Positions 47,400 to 64,000 of a stretch of DNA of 64,000 nt are shown here, piece after piece. The stretch comes from Amphibalanus amphitrite (Eukaryota; Arthropoda; Thecostraca; Balanomorpha; Balanidae): NCBI RefSeq assembly GCF_019059575.1, contig NW_024881842.1, forward strand, positions 310,001 to 374,000. Direction: 5' to 3'. The notes below the pieces were generated by a model. It saw nothing but the letters and a program-made list of their open reading frames with translations, was not told the origin of the DNA and ran no database searches. The stretch's first letter is position 1. Each line of letters starts with the position of its first letter. The position numbers were made by a program, and so were the translations under genes.

Positions 47400-50098
47400 A
47401 TGATTGATCATAAAAGTTCAGCTTAATGCTGATCAACACGACTAACGCAATGCCTGGGATCTGATTCTGGCTGTGAAGTGATGTGTATCAATCATTATCC
47501 TTAGAACGATTACCGACCCATCCTGGTACAGATGCGATTATATGTGGAAGCTAGTTTAACCCGTAAGATATCGATCGGAGATGCGACTGGTAGAAGCTCG
47601 TCTCAATCAGTGGCTCCACATTGGAAAGCTCATTGGACAAATGAAGAAGCGAATAGAGTTCTGTTGAGTAGGGTAATGATGAATGATAAAGAACGTGATG
47701 GAACACCCGTAGGGGACCAATAAGCACAATCCATGATTCGAATATTCGTGGCTGAACATCACGATCCACTCCATTGAGCACGCACTTTGTATATACCCAT
47801 GACGGTTGGATACTGCAACAATCACACGATACACGCTGTGCTGCACCACGATAATCTGATAAACTGATTACTCTGGACGTCACATCATTGGATCCATGCA
47901 GTCGGATGGGTCGAGGGTCGAGTCTAATCTCCAGTCACGACACGGTTACCATACTGCGTCACTGGGTGAGAACTAGCCTCACTGGATGCCGGACGAAGGC
48001 GAGAAAACTCCCGGCAGAACTGGTCCCGTCGCAGCCGTCCTGTTGGGAGCCCAGAGGTACGACCCTGTCCGACCACAGGCGGGCGCAGAGCATGAGACCG
48101 GACCTGTCAGACTGGCGGCCGGGCCGACAGGGCCAGTCTCACCCAAAACCGCCGGTTGTAGCTGATCTGTGGACGGCCGGGGCTTTCACATGTCGCCGGG
48201 CGGATTTTAGTCGGTCCAGGACTAATGAGACATAGCTGCCCGGCTCAGGTGGCTCTGATGAGGCGATAGAGTGGTGAGAGCCAGACTGGGTCCGTTAGAT
48301 ACAGGAGCAGCTGTGGAGACTGCTCTCGATGCGTACTACGCAGGTATGAGGAGTGGTTTCGCTTTGGACAGACGTTGAACGTTTTGAGTGTAATATAAGA
48401 CACTCGTCGAAACTCGAAACTGATTGAACACCTGGTTATTTCGAGGGCGGACTTAGTTCTCGCAGCAAGAATATGCTTACGTTCACGTCTACCTTCTTTT
48501 ATCCTCATCTGTGGCTTGGGACTTATTAGACCTGACCAAACCAGCTACTTGAACTATGATGTTAGTAGTTGATGCCTGGTATGACAGGGCCCCGGCATAA
48601 CTGATTTGAGACACTGAGAATGGGAGCAAGTCACGGAGCATCAATATTCAATAATCAATATGGTTGGGGACAGGGGTGAGATGAACCCATACAAGTGCTC
48701 ACCACGCGCGCTTACGGGTGTCGCTTACGGTCTACCCATTTACTCCCGTTCTTGTGAAAACCGCAAATGTTGGCCTGCGGTAATCATTGACCAGCGACCC
48801 TGGCTTCATGAGAAGCAGATTCGATTCACAATTTTTCTTCTCGCTGGTTGACGTCATCTCTTCACAAGCTGTGAGCCGCACCGAACCGAACCCACTCACC
48901 TGCGGCCCTCTGGGCTCGACACCACATCGCCGCCGCTGCTGTGAACCACAGCCCGTCCGCGCCGGCTGGGAATTCCCATGTACCCGTGCCCTGAGAGCTG
49001 GGTTAGGCACACAGCTGGAGTCACACCACTGCCCGCCGGCAAACCTCAGTACTCTCACCCCACTCCTGTCGCAACATTTATCGGTCGCTGGGCGGCGGCG
49101 GCTTCAGCACAATGGAGCCGAGTGACCACCGGCACTGCGGCCAGGTCATGTCTGTCAAGGCCCGCTTGATGCATAATGGATCAGTTGGTCGAAAGAGAAA
49201 CAAAGCCAGCTGAGACTGGCGCCGGCTGGCTTGGGATGGAGTCGAGGCGCAGGTCGATCAGATTGGTATAAATATGACCTTGACATGTCAGAGACGGCGC
49301 CAACATCCGACAGGCAATGGTGTGGCTGCTTACATAGAGGTAGGACCCGCATATATAGGACTATCGACTTCCGACAGGGGACACCAAGGTGAGTGGTGGC
49401 TGCTGGCAGTTGACTACTGGGTTACCGACGCTGACTTGTGCTGACTGTTTTCTACAGACCGCTGAGTGCCTTGTGTCCACTGACATTGACTGACCACTAG
49501 ATAGCTCCTGTCTTTTGACTGCTAATGGTAGACTGTTGACTGTTGGCTATCCAACTCGCTGAACGATGAGCGCTGAACACTGGCCTCTGACTGCTATGTG
49601 GTCACTGTTGACGACGTCTGCTGAGTAAGACGAGTGCTCACTGCTCAGTGCTGACGGATCCGACCGTGGCTGCTCAGTCGATGGATTTTCGGTGACTACG
49701 ACTCCAACTCCGGCTTCTAAAAACTGACTCTTCCTCCGACTACGAGCAAAGCTGTCGAATTTGACCGACTTCGACTCCGCAGCACTGATTCTGAGTTCTG
49801 ACCACCGATTCCTAGTGTTGAGAGCTTTACCTGACCTTGAGAGTTCGTGCCTGGAAGAGTGGACCTACCCCGCGGTGACTATTCCATCGTTCATCTCCCA
49901 CGGGTAGCGATAGGATCACTAACACTGAACAGCTGCAGTGCAAGATACAGCCCCGGGCTGGCTAGCGATGCCCTTGACCGGTTTCTGACTGGATTGTACC
50001 CATGTCTCTACGGTCGACATCGGCCTCGACAGCGTCTGTATATAATATATTGGTGCGCGTATATTGCCTTGTCTACCTATATTAGACATAGACATTTT
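47400..50098. other. No recognised gene; GC-rich patches and TGACTG-rich tract
   Basis: GC-rich patches lie at about 47990-48240 and 48870-49160. A tract from about 49400 to 49720 is dense in CTGACTG/GACTGCTG-type short motifs. Frames show no recognisable domain. Confidence 0.45.
49266..49390 (+). promoter_or_regulatory. Possible TATA promoter with first-exon donor
   Basis: GGTATAAATATGACC holds a consensus TATA box at about 49266-49273, and a second TATATA lies near 49352. A strong donor (CACCAAG then GTGAGTGG) follows at about 49390. This would suit a short untranslated first exon, but no downstream coding exon was recognised. Confidence 0.25.
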
Positions 50099-51925
50099 GG
50101 CTGGAGACTTCCAGTTTGCGGTTAACTCGCGTTTATTTTGGTGGCTAACTTCCTTACACGCGTGTAGCTGCCCACCAACTTTTACCCGGGGACTTCCATC
50201 CGCGGTTAACTGGTGGGTAGCTACACGCGTGTAAATATTTAAATGCCGACTTACACGCCAGTTTAAAGGGCTTCCCGATCAGCTGATCGGGATGCGGCGA
50301 TCAGCTGGTCCAATGAACAAGTGCGTAATTCCGTTATTTATGGGACCGGTGGCCCCCAATCAGCGTTTTTACACATGCAATGAGTACAGCCGTAACAATG
50401 GGATGTGGTGATGCATTAACCTAACCAGAACAGCGTTTGAAGCCGTGCCAATCAGCATCAATAATGCTAATCGCCTTGTGATATTTCACTCTGTATGGCC
50501 GACCGCCAGTCTACTGCATGATCTTGCAACAGCCGTATCTCAGATTACTCGTCTGCCCTCGTCGGTTCGTCTCCGTCACCCCCCGTCCTCACCCCCGCCC
50601 CGTCACTTCACCGGTGAGGCGTCGTCGGTGTCCAATTCAATGCCACACAAAGGACGATTATCACCGAGTGATCAGTTTAATATGTGCGTGTCGCGGGGGT
50701 GGCTAACGTTCCAACGGCGCAGGATCCGGTCCACCACCAGTGCCCATTTGCTGCCGTTTAAACCGCTAATGGTTCTTTTTGGCCGTCCTTTTCATATCTC
50801 TCCAGAGCTGTGTCAGCTGTTTCTAGTCCCATTTTTCTTCTGACCTTGCATTACAGGCTGTAACAATGTTCTTCCAAGACCGTTTTCGTTCTTCATCACT
50901 CCTTCCATCGTGTCGCTTATTTTCGATGACTTTTACTTCAGTCTTCATGACATCGGCTAACAAATGCATGTCTCTACTGCTGATATTTCTGCTCCTCTTC
51001 TTCCTGTCCATGGTTGTTGACCGGAAACTCGCATTGCTTTGCTTCCACTGAGCTGGTCCTCGCCCCACTGACACGTAACGCGAAGTGCGACGACAGGGGC
51101 CCGACACTAGCCGGCTGGCTCGACGATCACATTATTTCGGATGCGATACGAATCCCATCTCACTATCCCGAAGATTACGAAATAGCAGCTGGTGGCAAGG
51201 AGATAGGTGCGATGGAAATAGACTAATACCTAGGTATTTGAAAATTTGAGTCCTACATCCTCAATTCTGTCAACTCAAATATTGCTCTGATTACTCATGT
51301 ATGACTTGTTGAAAACATCTGGATACTTGCAGTGATGAAATACGTAATTTGTAACCCCTCAACAAGCACAGAGGCCAGTTTAACCAACAGAAAAATAGCC
51401 GCCAGGCGGAATTTTTTGCCTAAAGACCGTTTCACATACGGAGTGTAAACGCTATAAGCACGTAAGCGGATAGGGCTTTACCGCTCTCGATCCGTATGTG
51501 AATCGGCCTTTAGGCGAAAAATTCCGCCAGGCGGCAATTTTTCTGTTGGTAAAACTGGCCTCAGTACTATGAAAAGGTGACCTCAAATTCGTCTAATCTT
51601 AGCAACCGAACGGCGAGGCCGAACTGGCTGAAAAAGCCAGAACTAGATGATTGCACTGTTGTCTATCACTTGCACATAAAATTTGCACAGAAATAAACTT
51701 TTAAAAACCCCTAAGGACCAAAAAAGCACCACCGAAAAGATACCCGCGAACTTAATACATGGGGTGGCTCGCGTGTAAGTTCGTTCGCTAACTTAGCGAA
51801 CAAACTATTTACCCGCAGATGGAAGTCTCCGGGCAAAGTTACCCGCCGACTTAAACGCGAGATAAACGCCAACTTACCCGCAAACCACTTACACGCGACT
51901 TACCCGCGTGTGGAAGTCTCCAGCC
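50099..51925. mobile_element. TIR element with TTACCCGC/TTACACGCG subterminal motifs, 1.8 kb
   Basis: GGCTGGAGACTTCCA at 50099-50113 is mirrored by TGGAAGTCTCCAGCC at 51911-51925. Both subterminal regions repeat TTACACGCG, TTACCCGC and GACTTCC motifs. A 24-base inverted pair (50154-50177 with 50211-50234) and a perfect 18-base palindrome CCCGATCAGCTGATCGGG (50274-50291) lie near the left end. No transposase is recognised. A hairpin MITE is nested at 51370-51564. Confidence 0.75.
51370..51564. mobile_element. Hairpin MITE, ~195 bases
   Basis: Almost the whole unit is an inverted repeat: GAGGCCAGTTTAACCAACAG, then CCGCCAGGCGGAATTTTT, pair with their complements at 51515-51564. The loop is at about 51450-51490. 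It lies inside the 50.1-51.9-kb element. Confidence 0.85.
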
Positions 51926-52084
51926 TTTATGGGTGTAGTGTCATCCATCCAGTCTTGGGTCGGGAGTACAGAGTTGGTGCAATCATAATGTCACTTTTCT
52001 CTGGAGCATTTGGGTGCTGGGGTATCTGCCACTGAACTCTTCAGCTGACGCAGGGGCACGGGAACTACTTTCCGACTGGGGGCG

Positions 52085-52310
52085 GGGGGGGGGGGGGCAC
52101 ACCATAATAGAGATCAACCTAGGGTACCCCCAAATCTAGTTTTCTCACCGGCTTTAGGCCACTTATTTTTCATCCCTCGGCTTTTTTAACAAAGAAGAAA
52201 ACATTTGCGAAAAAGTGTGGTATTCCGTCTCAAAGCTGTGGGGGCACCGCCCCCACGGTCCCTGAGTTTGGGGGGGGGGGGCAAGCTGTCCCCCGGCTCC
52301 CGCGCCTATG
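52085..52310. repeat. G-run-bounded low-complexity repeat
   Basis: G homopolymers at about 52081-52097 and 52269-52281 bound the segment, with a GGGGGCACCGCCCCC-type hairpin near 52232-52254. Probably an old MITE fragment; no clean terminal repeats. Confidence 0.4.
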
Positions 52311-52811
52311 AGCTGACATGAATTACATATTGAATATGTCAAGTCGATTATGTTTGCGTGATGTAAAGAACATGCAAGGCATTTGCAAGTTGTCGCATAC
52401 CCTGGCCTGTTACATGCTTGGCTGCTTCTTAGTCGTAAAGCTCAAGTTTAATCGTTCGTAAACAGTCCAAGCTGCGCATTTAGGTTTTATGTACTCCAAA
52501 TGTGTAGGCTATCGCGTGACTGTAAGACCTCAATCTGAGTATCATGAGCAGTACCAACACCGTTGGTCAGGTATCTTCAGCTGTGAATTTTCTTGGCTGG
52601 ACTAAAAATAACCAAGCTGTTGTTATATAACAGCAGAAAACCAGAAATGGTGGGAGCAAACACGTGAAAAGCAACGCGTTACCAAAACTGCTCCGTTTGT
52701 TTTTCAATAGAAAAAACAATTCTTACGAAAATTGTTTGTTTATTTTAAACAATCTAGTTCTACGGTTATAGTTGACCCGCTTCTAGGAGTTACATAGAAG
52801 CGGGTCAACTA

Positions 52812-54171
52812 CAGGGTGTCTCAAAAGTTCGCTTACACATTTCCCATGCCAATAAAGCATATAAGAACCGGCCAAAAGTATAAGGTTTTGGTGTCTGTGT
52901 GTACACTAGACAAATATGCATGCTTTGACAACTGATTAAGAAGGTTAGAAACCAACCCCTTTGCTGTATCTCCAAAAATATTTGCCCATACCGATTTTTG
53001 TTGCTCCGTCAGCTGCCGGAGGCTGATAAAAGGTTACCAGCTTTCAAGCTCTTGCAGGGGAATCCCCTGCAGTTTCTGCGTCGGATTTAGTTTTGACTAG
53101 CTCCCCGGCAACATCTGATTTTCCATGAAAGCCGACAGCTTGCATCGACACCATTCATGAGTATTTTGTAGGCATTCTCTGGCGCTAACTCCTTCATGAA
53201 TGACTGGCGCCGACATCCCAAGCGCCATTTTCCTTTTCAAAACGACCCCAGTCCTGAACAAACGGGAAGTGCCAGGAGTAAATTTTTCGCATCATATGGT
53301 AGCAGAATGTGTCGGACGTCTGTTTCTCAGACACATTGTGCAAATTTTGCAAATTCCAAGCGCTCGTCATTCCCCATGCCAAGACCTTCGCTCGGTTGCG
53401 GAGTGTTTTCCTCGGGAGAGGTTCTGCTTTGTAAACGGCCCAAACCTGTCCATTGTGTGGTTTTATCGGGATTTTGTGTTTAAAAGAAAATTATTCGCTG
53501 CAGATCTGCCTCTTGAAACTTCGTTAGATAAAATTTTACAATAACTGACACTTTTGGAGGGTCAGGTGTCCTTGGCATTGACGATTTTTGTGTTATTGTC
53601 CCCAAAAATTAGCGTTATAGATATTATAAACAATTTTAAATTATAATTTGCCTTTATTTTACAATGACCTGCACTTTTTGAAAATGGGTAACCTCTGTCT
53701 GTGACCTTCTTGCCAGTTTTCAATAGTTATGACCGCATTTTCAGCTGCTTTCCGGAACACGAGTCTGCTGTCGTGCGAGGGTCGTTCAAAACGCCGTTAG
53801 TCTCGCATGGTTTCGTCCTTCAAAAATTTTAGCCACCGTTTTTATGAGATGATCATCATGTTGCACTCATCCTCGCCGACACTTAGCCATGTGTCATTTC
53901 CGACTTAACCATTCCCATTACTCCTGAAACAGAGAGTTTCACAACATACCCGACTTTGCAACCTACATTTTCGTGCCTGACCCATGGTCAGAGGTGAACC
54001 CTTTTTGTGAGCTCATGAAGGTTCGAATGCACTTGAAAACAATGAGACTGCTTGAGGAAGGTTGTCACCAATGCCCATGCGAAATTTCGACTTTTAATTT
54101 CTTGTTGATTCAGAATTATTGACAAAGAAGCATGGCTGGTATACCTGTAAGCGAACTTTTGAGACACCCTG
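52812..54171. mobile_element. Mariner-like element, 1,360 bp, decayed
   Basis: CAGGGTGTCTCAAAAGTTCG at the left is mirrored at the right (CGAACTTTTGAGACACCCTG), with TA outside both ends (52810-52811, 54172-54173). Size, TA duplication and CAGGGTG start fit mariner/Tc1-type transposons. The interior frames (53200-53544 plus, 54293-53988 minus) carry no catalytic motif that I recognise. Confidence 0.8.
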
Positions 54172-54349
54172 TATTTGTTTACGTCTTGCGAAGTTGTAAT
54201 TTGTAAATAGGTTAGCTCACGTTGCACATGCACATAGAGATGAGATAGACATGAAAAATTCTGGCGATGTTTTTGACCACCGGCCCTAAACATTTCATTA
54301 ACCGTCTCCAGTCACACCTGTGACTAATCGTCCCGATGTCTCCCAGGGG

Positions 54350-54684
54350 ACTGTCACTGCACCGCTCCTCTCGAGTCTGACCTTGGGGCGGCTGTGTGGT
54401 GTCGGTACATGCGCCGCTGCAGTCCCGGCAGGCGGAGGGGGCGGGGCTGTCGGTTCCAGTGCCGGGGGAGGGGCGCCCCGCGGGTCGCCGCCTGCTCGGC
54501 CAGCCGGCCGGCAGTTAGTTGGACGGGAGAAAGCACGGTGACGGTTCGATGCCGGGCGGCTGGCGGCGGCAGACCGAAATCGAGAGCGACGGAAGCGCCG
54601 GGAGTGCTGTAGCGTCGGAGGTGTGCTGGCGATAGGTCAGGGGTCGCGGAGCAGCTGCCGGAGAGGTCATAGGTCACGACACAG
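54350..54684 (+). promoter_or_regulatory. GC-rich island, candidate promoter/first exon of the membrane-protein gene
   Basis: A strongly GC-rich block ends in a donor (GACACAG then GTGAGG, GT at 54685). The next good acceptor on this strand is at the end of the (CA)n tract before the ATG at 57041, so this may be the untranslated first exon of that gene. It contains AGGTCATAGGTCA (54664-54676), a perfect direct repeat of two nuclear-receptor half-sites with one-base spacing. Association with the gene is inference. Confidence 0.4.
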
Positions 54685-54898
54685 GTGAGGTTCGGAGGAC
54701 GTGAACATGCGATCAGGTGCAAATTGATGTGAATGTAAGCATGTTTTAAGAAATCCATATATTTAAGAACCAATTTGCGAACCACCCAGTCAGTCTCGAT
54801 AAAAGCGGATGGGTTTTCACTTTGAACGGTTGAATGTCTTCAGGCTTCAACAAAAGAAGCAGAAGGCTGTTGGTCGGCTGCCGGGTGTTGGTACTGTT

Positions 54899-56095
54899 TT
54901 AACCCGCACCCGGCTGGGGGTCCTGGATTTCCACGCCCTGCTGGGGGGGGGGGGGTGTTTGAACACCCCCCCTTCTAACTCGGCTCCTGGGCCACGTAGC
55001 GATACGCGGAAGGCAGCGTTCGAAAGAGCGTCAAAAATAATGAGGAAATCACATCGGTCAATTTTTTGGTCAGGTCAAAGGTCAGGTCACCAGAGGTCAT
55101 CGAAGGCAAAATTTCGCCGATTTCCAGGTCGAATGTCGACAATTTCCAAGAAGCCAGCGCATAACTCGGGAACCAATAGAGCTACAGCGCCGCGGAAAAG
55201 CGCATTCGATAGCCCTATTAACGCCCTTTCTGAGTAATTCTTTCAGATTTGACCTAACGTCAACGGTTTTGCCTGCAGGGGGCAAAAACTGCAAAAATAG
55301 CCGATTTTTTCGGAAACAGTTTTTCTGCAATAACTTTTGACCCAAGCCTTGTACGAGCTTACTTTTACCAGCATCGTGTTCCTCTCGTCAAGACGCATCG
55401 AATGAACTATAACTTGACCTTGAAAGATCAACTTGAAAATTTGACCTCAGGTCAAGGTCATGACCTGACCGGAAAGGGTCATGTTGCATATCAGTCGATC
55501 CGTATCGTCGAGCTGAACACATCTAAGGCGTTTTCATCGCTCTAGCATGCCTCTATCAACAGTTATTTGCGAAAAACTGTTAGATACCATTCGTGACCTA
55601 AGATTACCTCAGGGCATAAACAGGTGTCACGGACACCATTTCCATGTTCAGTGTGTCTAAACCACTTGTAATTCAGTGTTTGGGAGTGTTTATAATGTCT
55701 TTCGTCCAAAAGAGGCGCATTTCAATTTTCTCCCATTGACTTATAATGGGGAGGTCGCAAAATTGACCTGACCTTAGGTCATCGATATCAAAATTCTGAG
55801 ATATACATTTTGTACATGCTATTGCTCTTAGCAATCGCTGAAAGTTTCAAAGCGATCGGCCACTCGGTGTAGCTATGACAGACATTGAAACTTTTTATGA
55901 GGTGAGGTCACTTCAAGTGACCTGGTGACCTGACCTTGAATGACCTTGGTCTGAAATTTTCACAACATGTGTAGAATTTATGTATGATAAGGTGTACCAA
56001 AAACGGCGGCGCTCCGCGCCGCCGTTTTTGAGATATTCGCGAAAAACCACAAGGGGGGTGTTCAAACACCCCCCCCCCAGCAGGGCGCGGGTTAA
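54899..56095. mobile_element. TTAA-flanked TIR element C (piggyBac-like), ~1.2 kb, rich in AGGTCA sites
   Basis: TTAA occurs at 54899-54902 and 56092-56095. The left terminus CCCGCACCCGGCTGGGGG is followed about 13 bases on by a second CGCCCTGCTGGGG copy and a G-run/C-run hairpin (about 54942-54970); the right end has the matching hairpin (56053-56082) and GCAGGGCGCGGG. The interior is packed with AGGTCA/TGACCT half-sites, including a perfect back-to-back pair AGGTCATGACCT at 55455-55466. Blocks match element B in the same order. No transposase. Confidence 0.85.
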
Positions 56096-57040
56096 TAGGT
56101 TAATTGTTTATAGCCGGCCCGAAGGCACGCCCCGAGAAAGGCCCTGCTGAATTTTCGACTCTCGTATTCAGATCGCGCTGCCTTTTTAATCGAGGCATTG
56201 CAATGTTGTTGCAAGGCCTAAAGTAAGAGGTGCACTCCATTAGACGTAACATCTGCTTTGTTTAATGGTAACATGCCAATTACCTATTCGCATGTGCGTT
56301 ATCTACGGATTGCACACAATGTCGTTCACATCGTGACAGCTGACAAATCTCTTCATCGAATATTGTTTTCCTCGGGAGTCATCTAAAGTCGACATAACAA
56401 ATGACACGATTAACGCAGCGGAGCATTCAGGTCAGGCGTGTGAAGCGAATTAAATTGGATACCTATATTAAAGGCATACAAACACATGGGCATATCAAAA
56501 TCGGAAGGCGCTGCAGAATGCCCTGCGCTTTAGGATTGTACGAACAGTTATGGTATTAGGAACATTGTACTGTTTTGTGGTAGGTATGCCGGATAGGTAA
56601 CCGATAAGCTTGTATACAGCGATGATCTCGGCTACTTTAGCGCGCCTTCTTTACTTCCCAAAGTCTCCCCACCCAGGCTCCCAATATGGCATTCCTCCGT
56701 AAAAGCTTAAAGATGTCAGTCTCTACATATGTAGGCATAAATTTTATATTATTGTTCTAATTTTAATAATGATGGAGGGGCCCGACTTGCGATGCCTGAC
56801 CTAAGCGTCAATCTATGGCGATCCTGGAATGACCTTAACGCCCCGTGTCATGTGGGCACGGACACATTATGATAGTAGGTCAAACATCCCCTGGACAGGT
56901 CCACCATGACCTGGGCGATGGCAGGTGCCAGGTGACCGGTCCACGGTGAACGGGTCGGGTTTTTCTGCCGCCAGGTCGTCTGACCGGCCGGGAAACTCGG
57001 CCGACACACACACACACACACACACACAGATCACACCAGG
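56096..57040. other. No recognised gene; (CA)n tract at 57003-57028
   Basis: AT-rich until about 56870, then GC-rich. The (AC)n tract ends in CACAG, a possible acceptor twelve bases before the ATG at 57041. Confidence 0.5.

Positions 57041-64000
<6,960 letters not shown>

Noticed and set aside
49110..49220. 33-codon frame starting MEPSDHRHCG
   Set aside because: Too short, no family match and no splice or promoter context strong enough to support it.

Overview
This window is a piece of a gene-poor, repeat-rich animal nuclear genome. All recognisable genes are spliced with GT-AG introns, coding exons are GC-rich with G/C-ending codons, and introns and intergenic DNA are AT-rich and full of decayed transposons. 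The proteins (proteasome alpha5, MTR4/SKIV2L2 helicase, an RGG-rich NonA/NONO protein) are pan-metazoan. The glycine-rich NonA-like N-terminus, mariner/piggyBac/hAT-type repeats and general layout suggest an arthropod, possibly a crustacean, but the sequence alone does not fix the species.

Layout. At 2007-2075 (minus strand) lies the first coding exon of PSMA5; the rest of that gene is off the left edge. From 3.6 to 10.65 kb there are LINE remnants and a 3.6-kb foldback structure that carries a LINE RNase H fragment in its spacer. At 11097-20316 (plus strand) is a complete 19-exon MTR4 gene of 1,031 codons. A 1.4-kb foldback follows (21.1-22.5 kb), then a complete 8-exon nonA/NONO-type gene at 23055-32843 (plus strand, 573 codons). 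From 33 to 57 kb I recognise no complete gene. That stretch is a mosaic of DNA transposons: a 2.9-kb hAT-like element, two ~1.36-kb mariner-like elements plus a third broken one, two ~1.0-1.2-kb TTAA-flanked elements (a third member sits at 0.54-1.42 kb), and several TIR or foldback elements. At 57041-64000 (plus strand) is the 5' part of an unrecognised six-span membrane protein gene that runs off the right edge.

The two complete genes both act in nuclear RNA biology (MTR4 as exosome/TRAMP/NEXT helicase, NonA/NONO as a paraspeckle-type splicing and transcription factor). Nothing in the sequence shows co-regulation.

Two patterns deserve attention. First, short segments that span an exon-intron junction are tandemly duplicated into the adjoining intron at seven splice sites in three genes, producing arrays of decoy donors or acceptors; in one case the duplicate creates two alternative terminal exons. 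Second, three TTAA-flanked elements share an unusual end structure (a duplicated terminal repeat followed by a G/C-run hairpin), and two of them are packed with AGGTCA nuclear-receptor half-sites and CRE-like palindromes. A (CT)n tract and a (GA)n tract also flank one exon of the membrane-protein gene and are complementary to each other.
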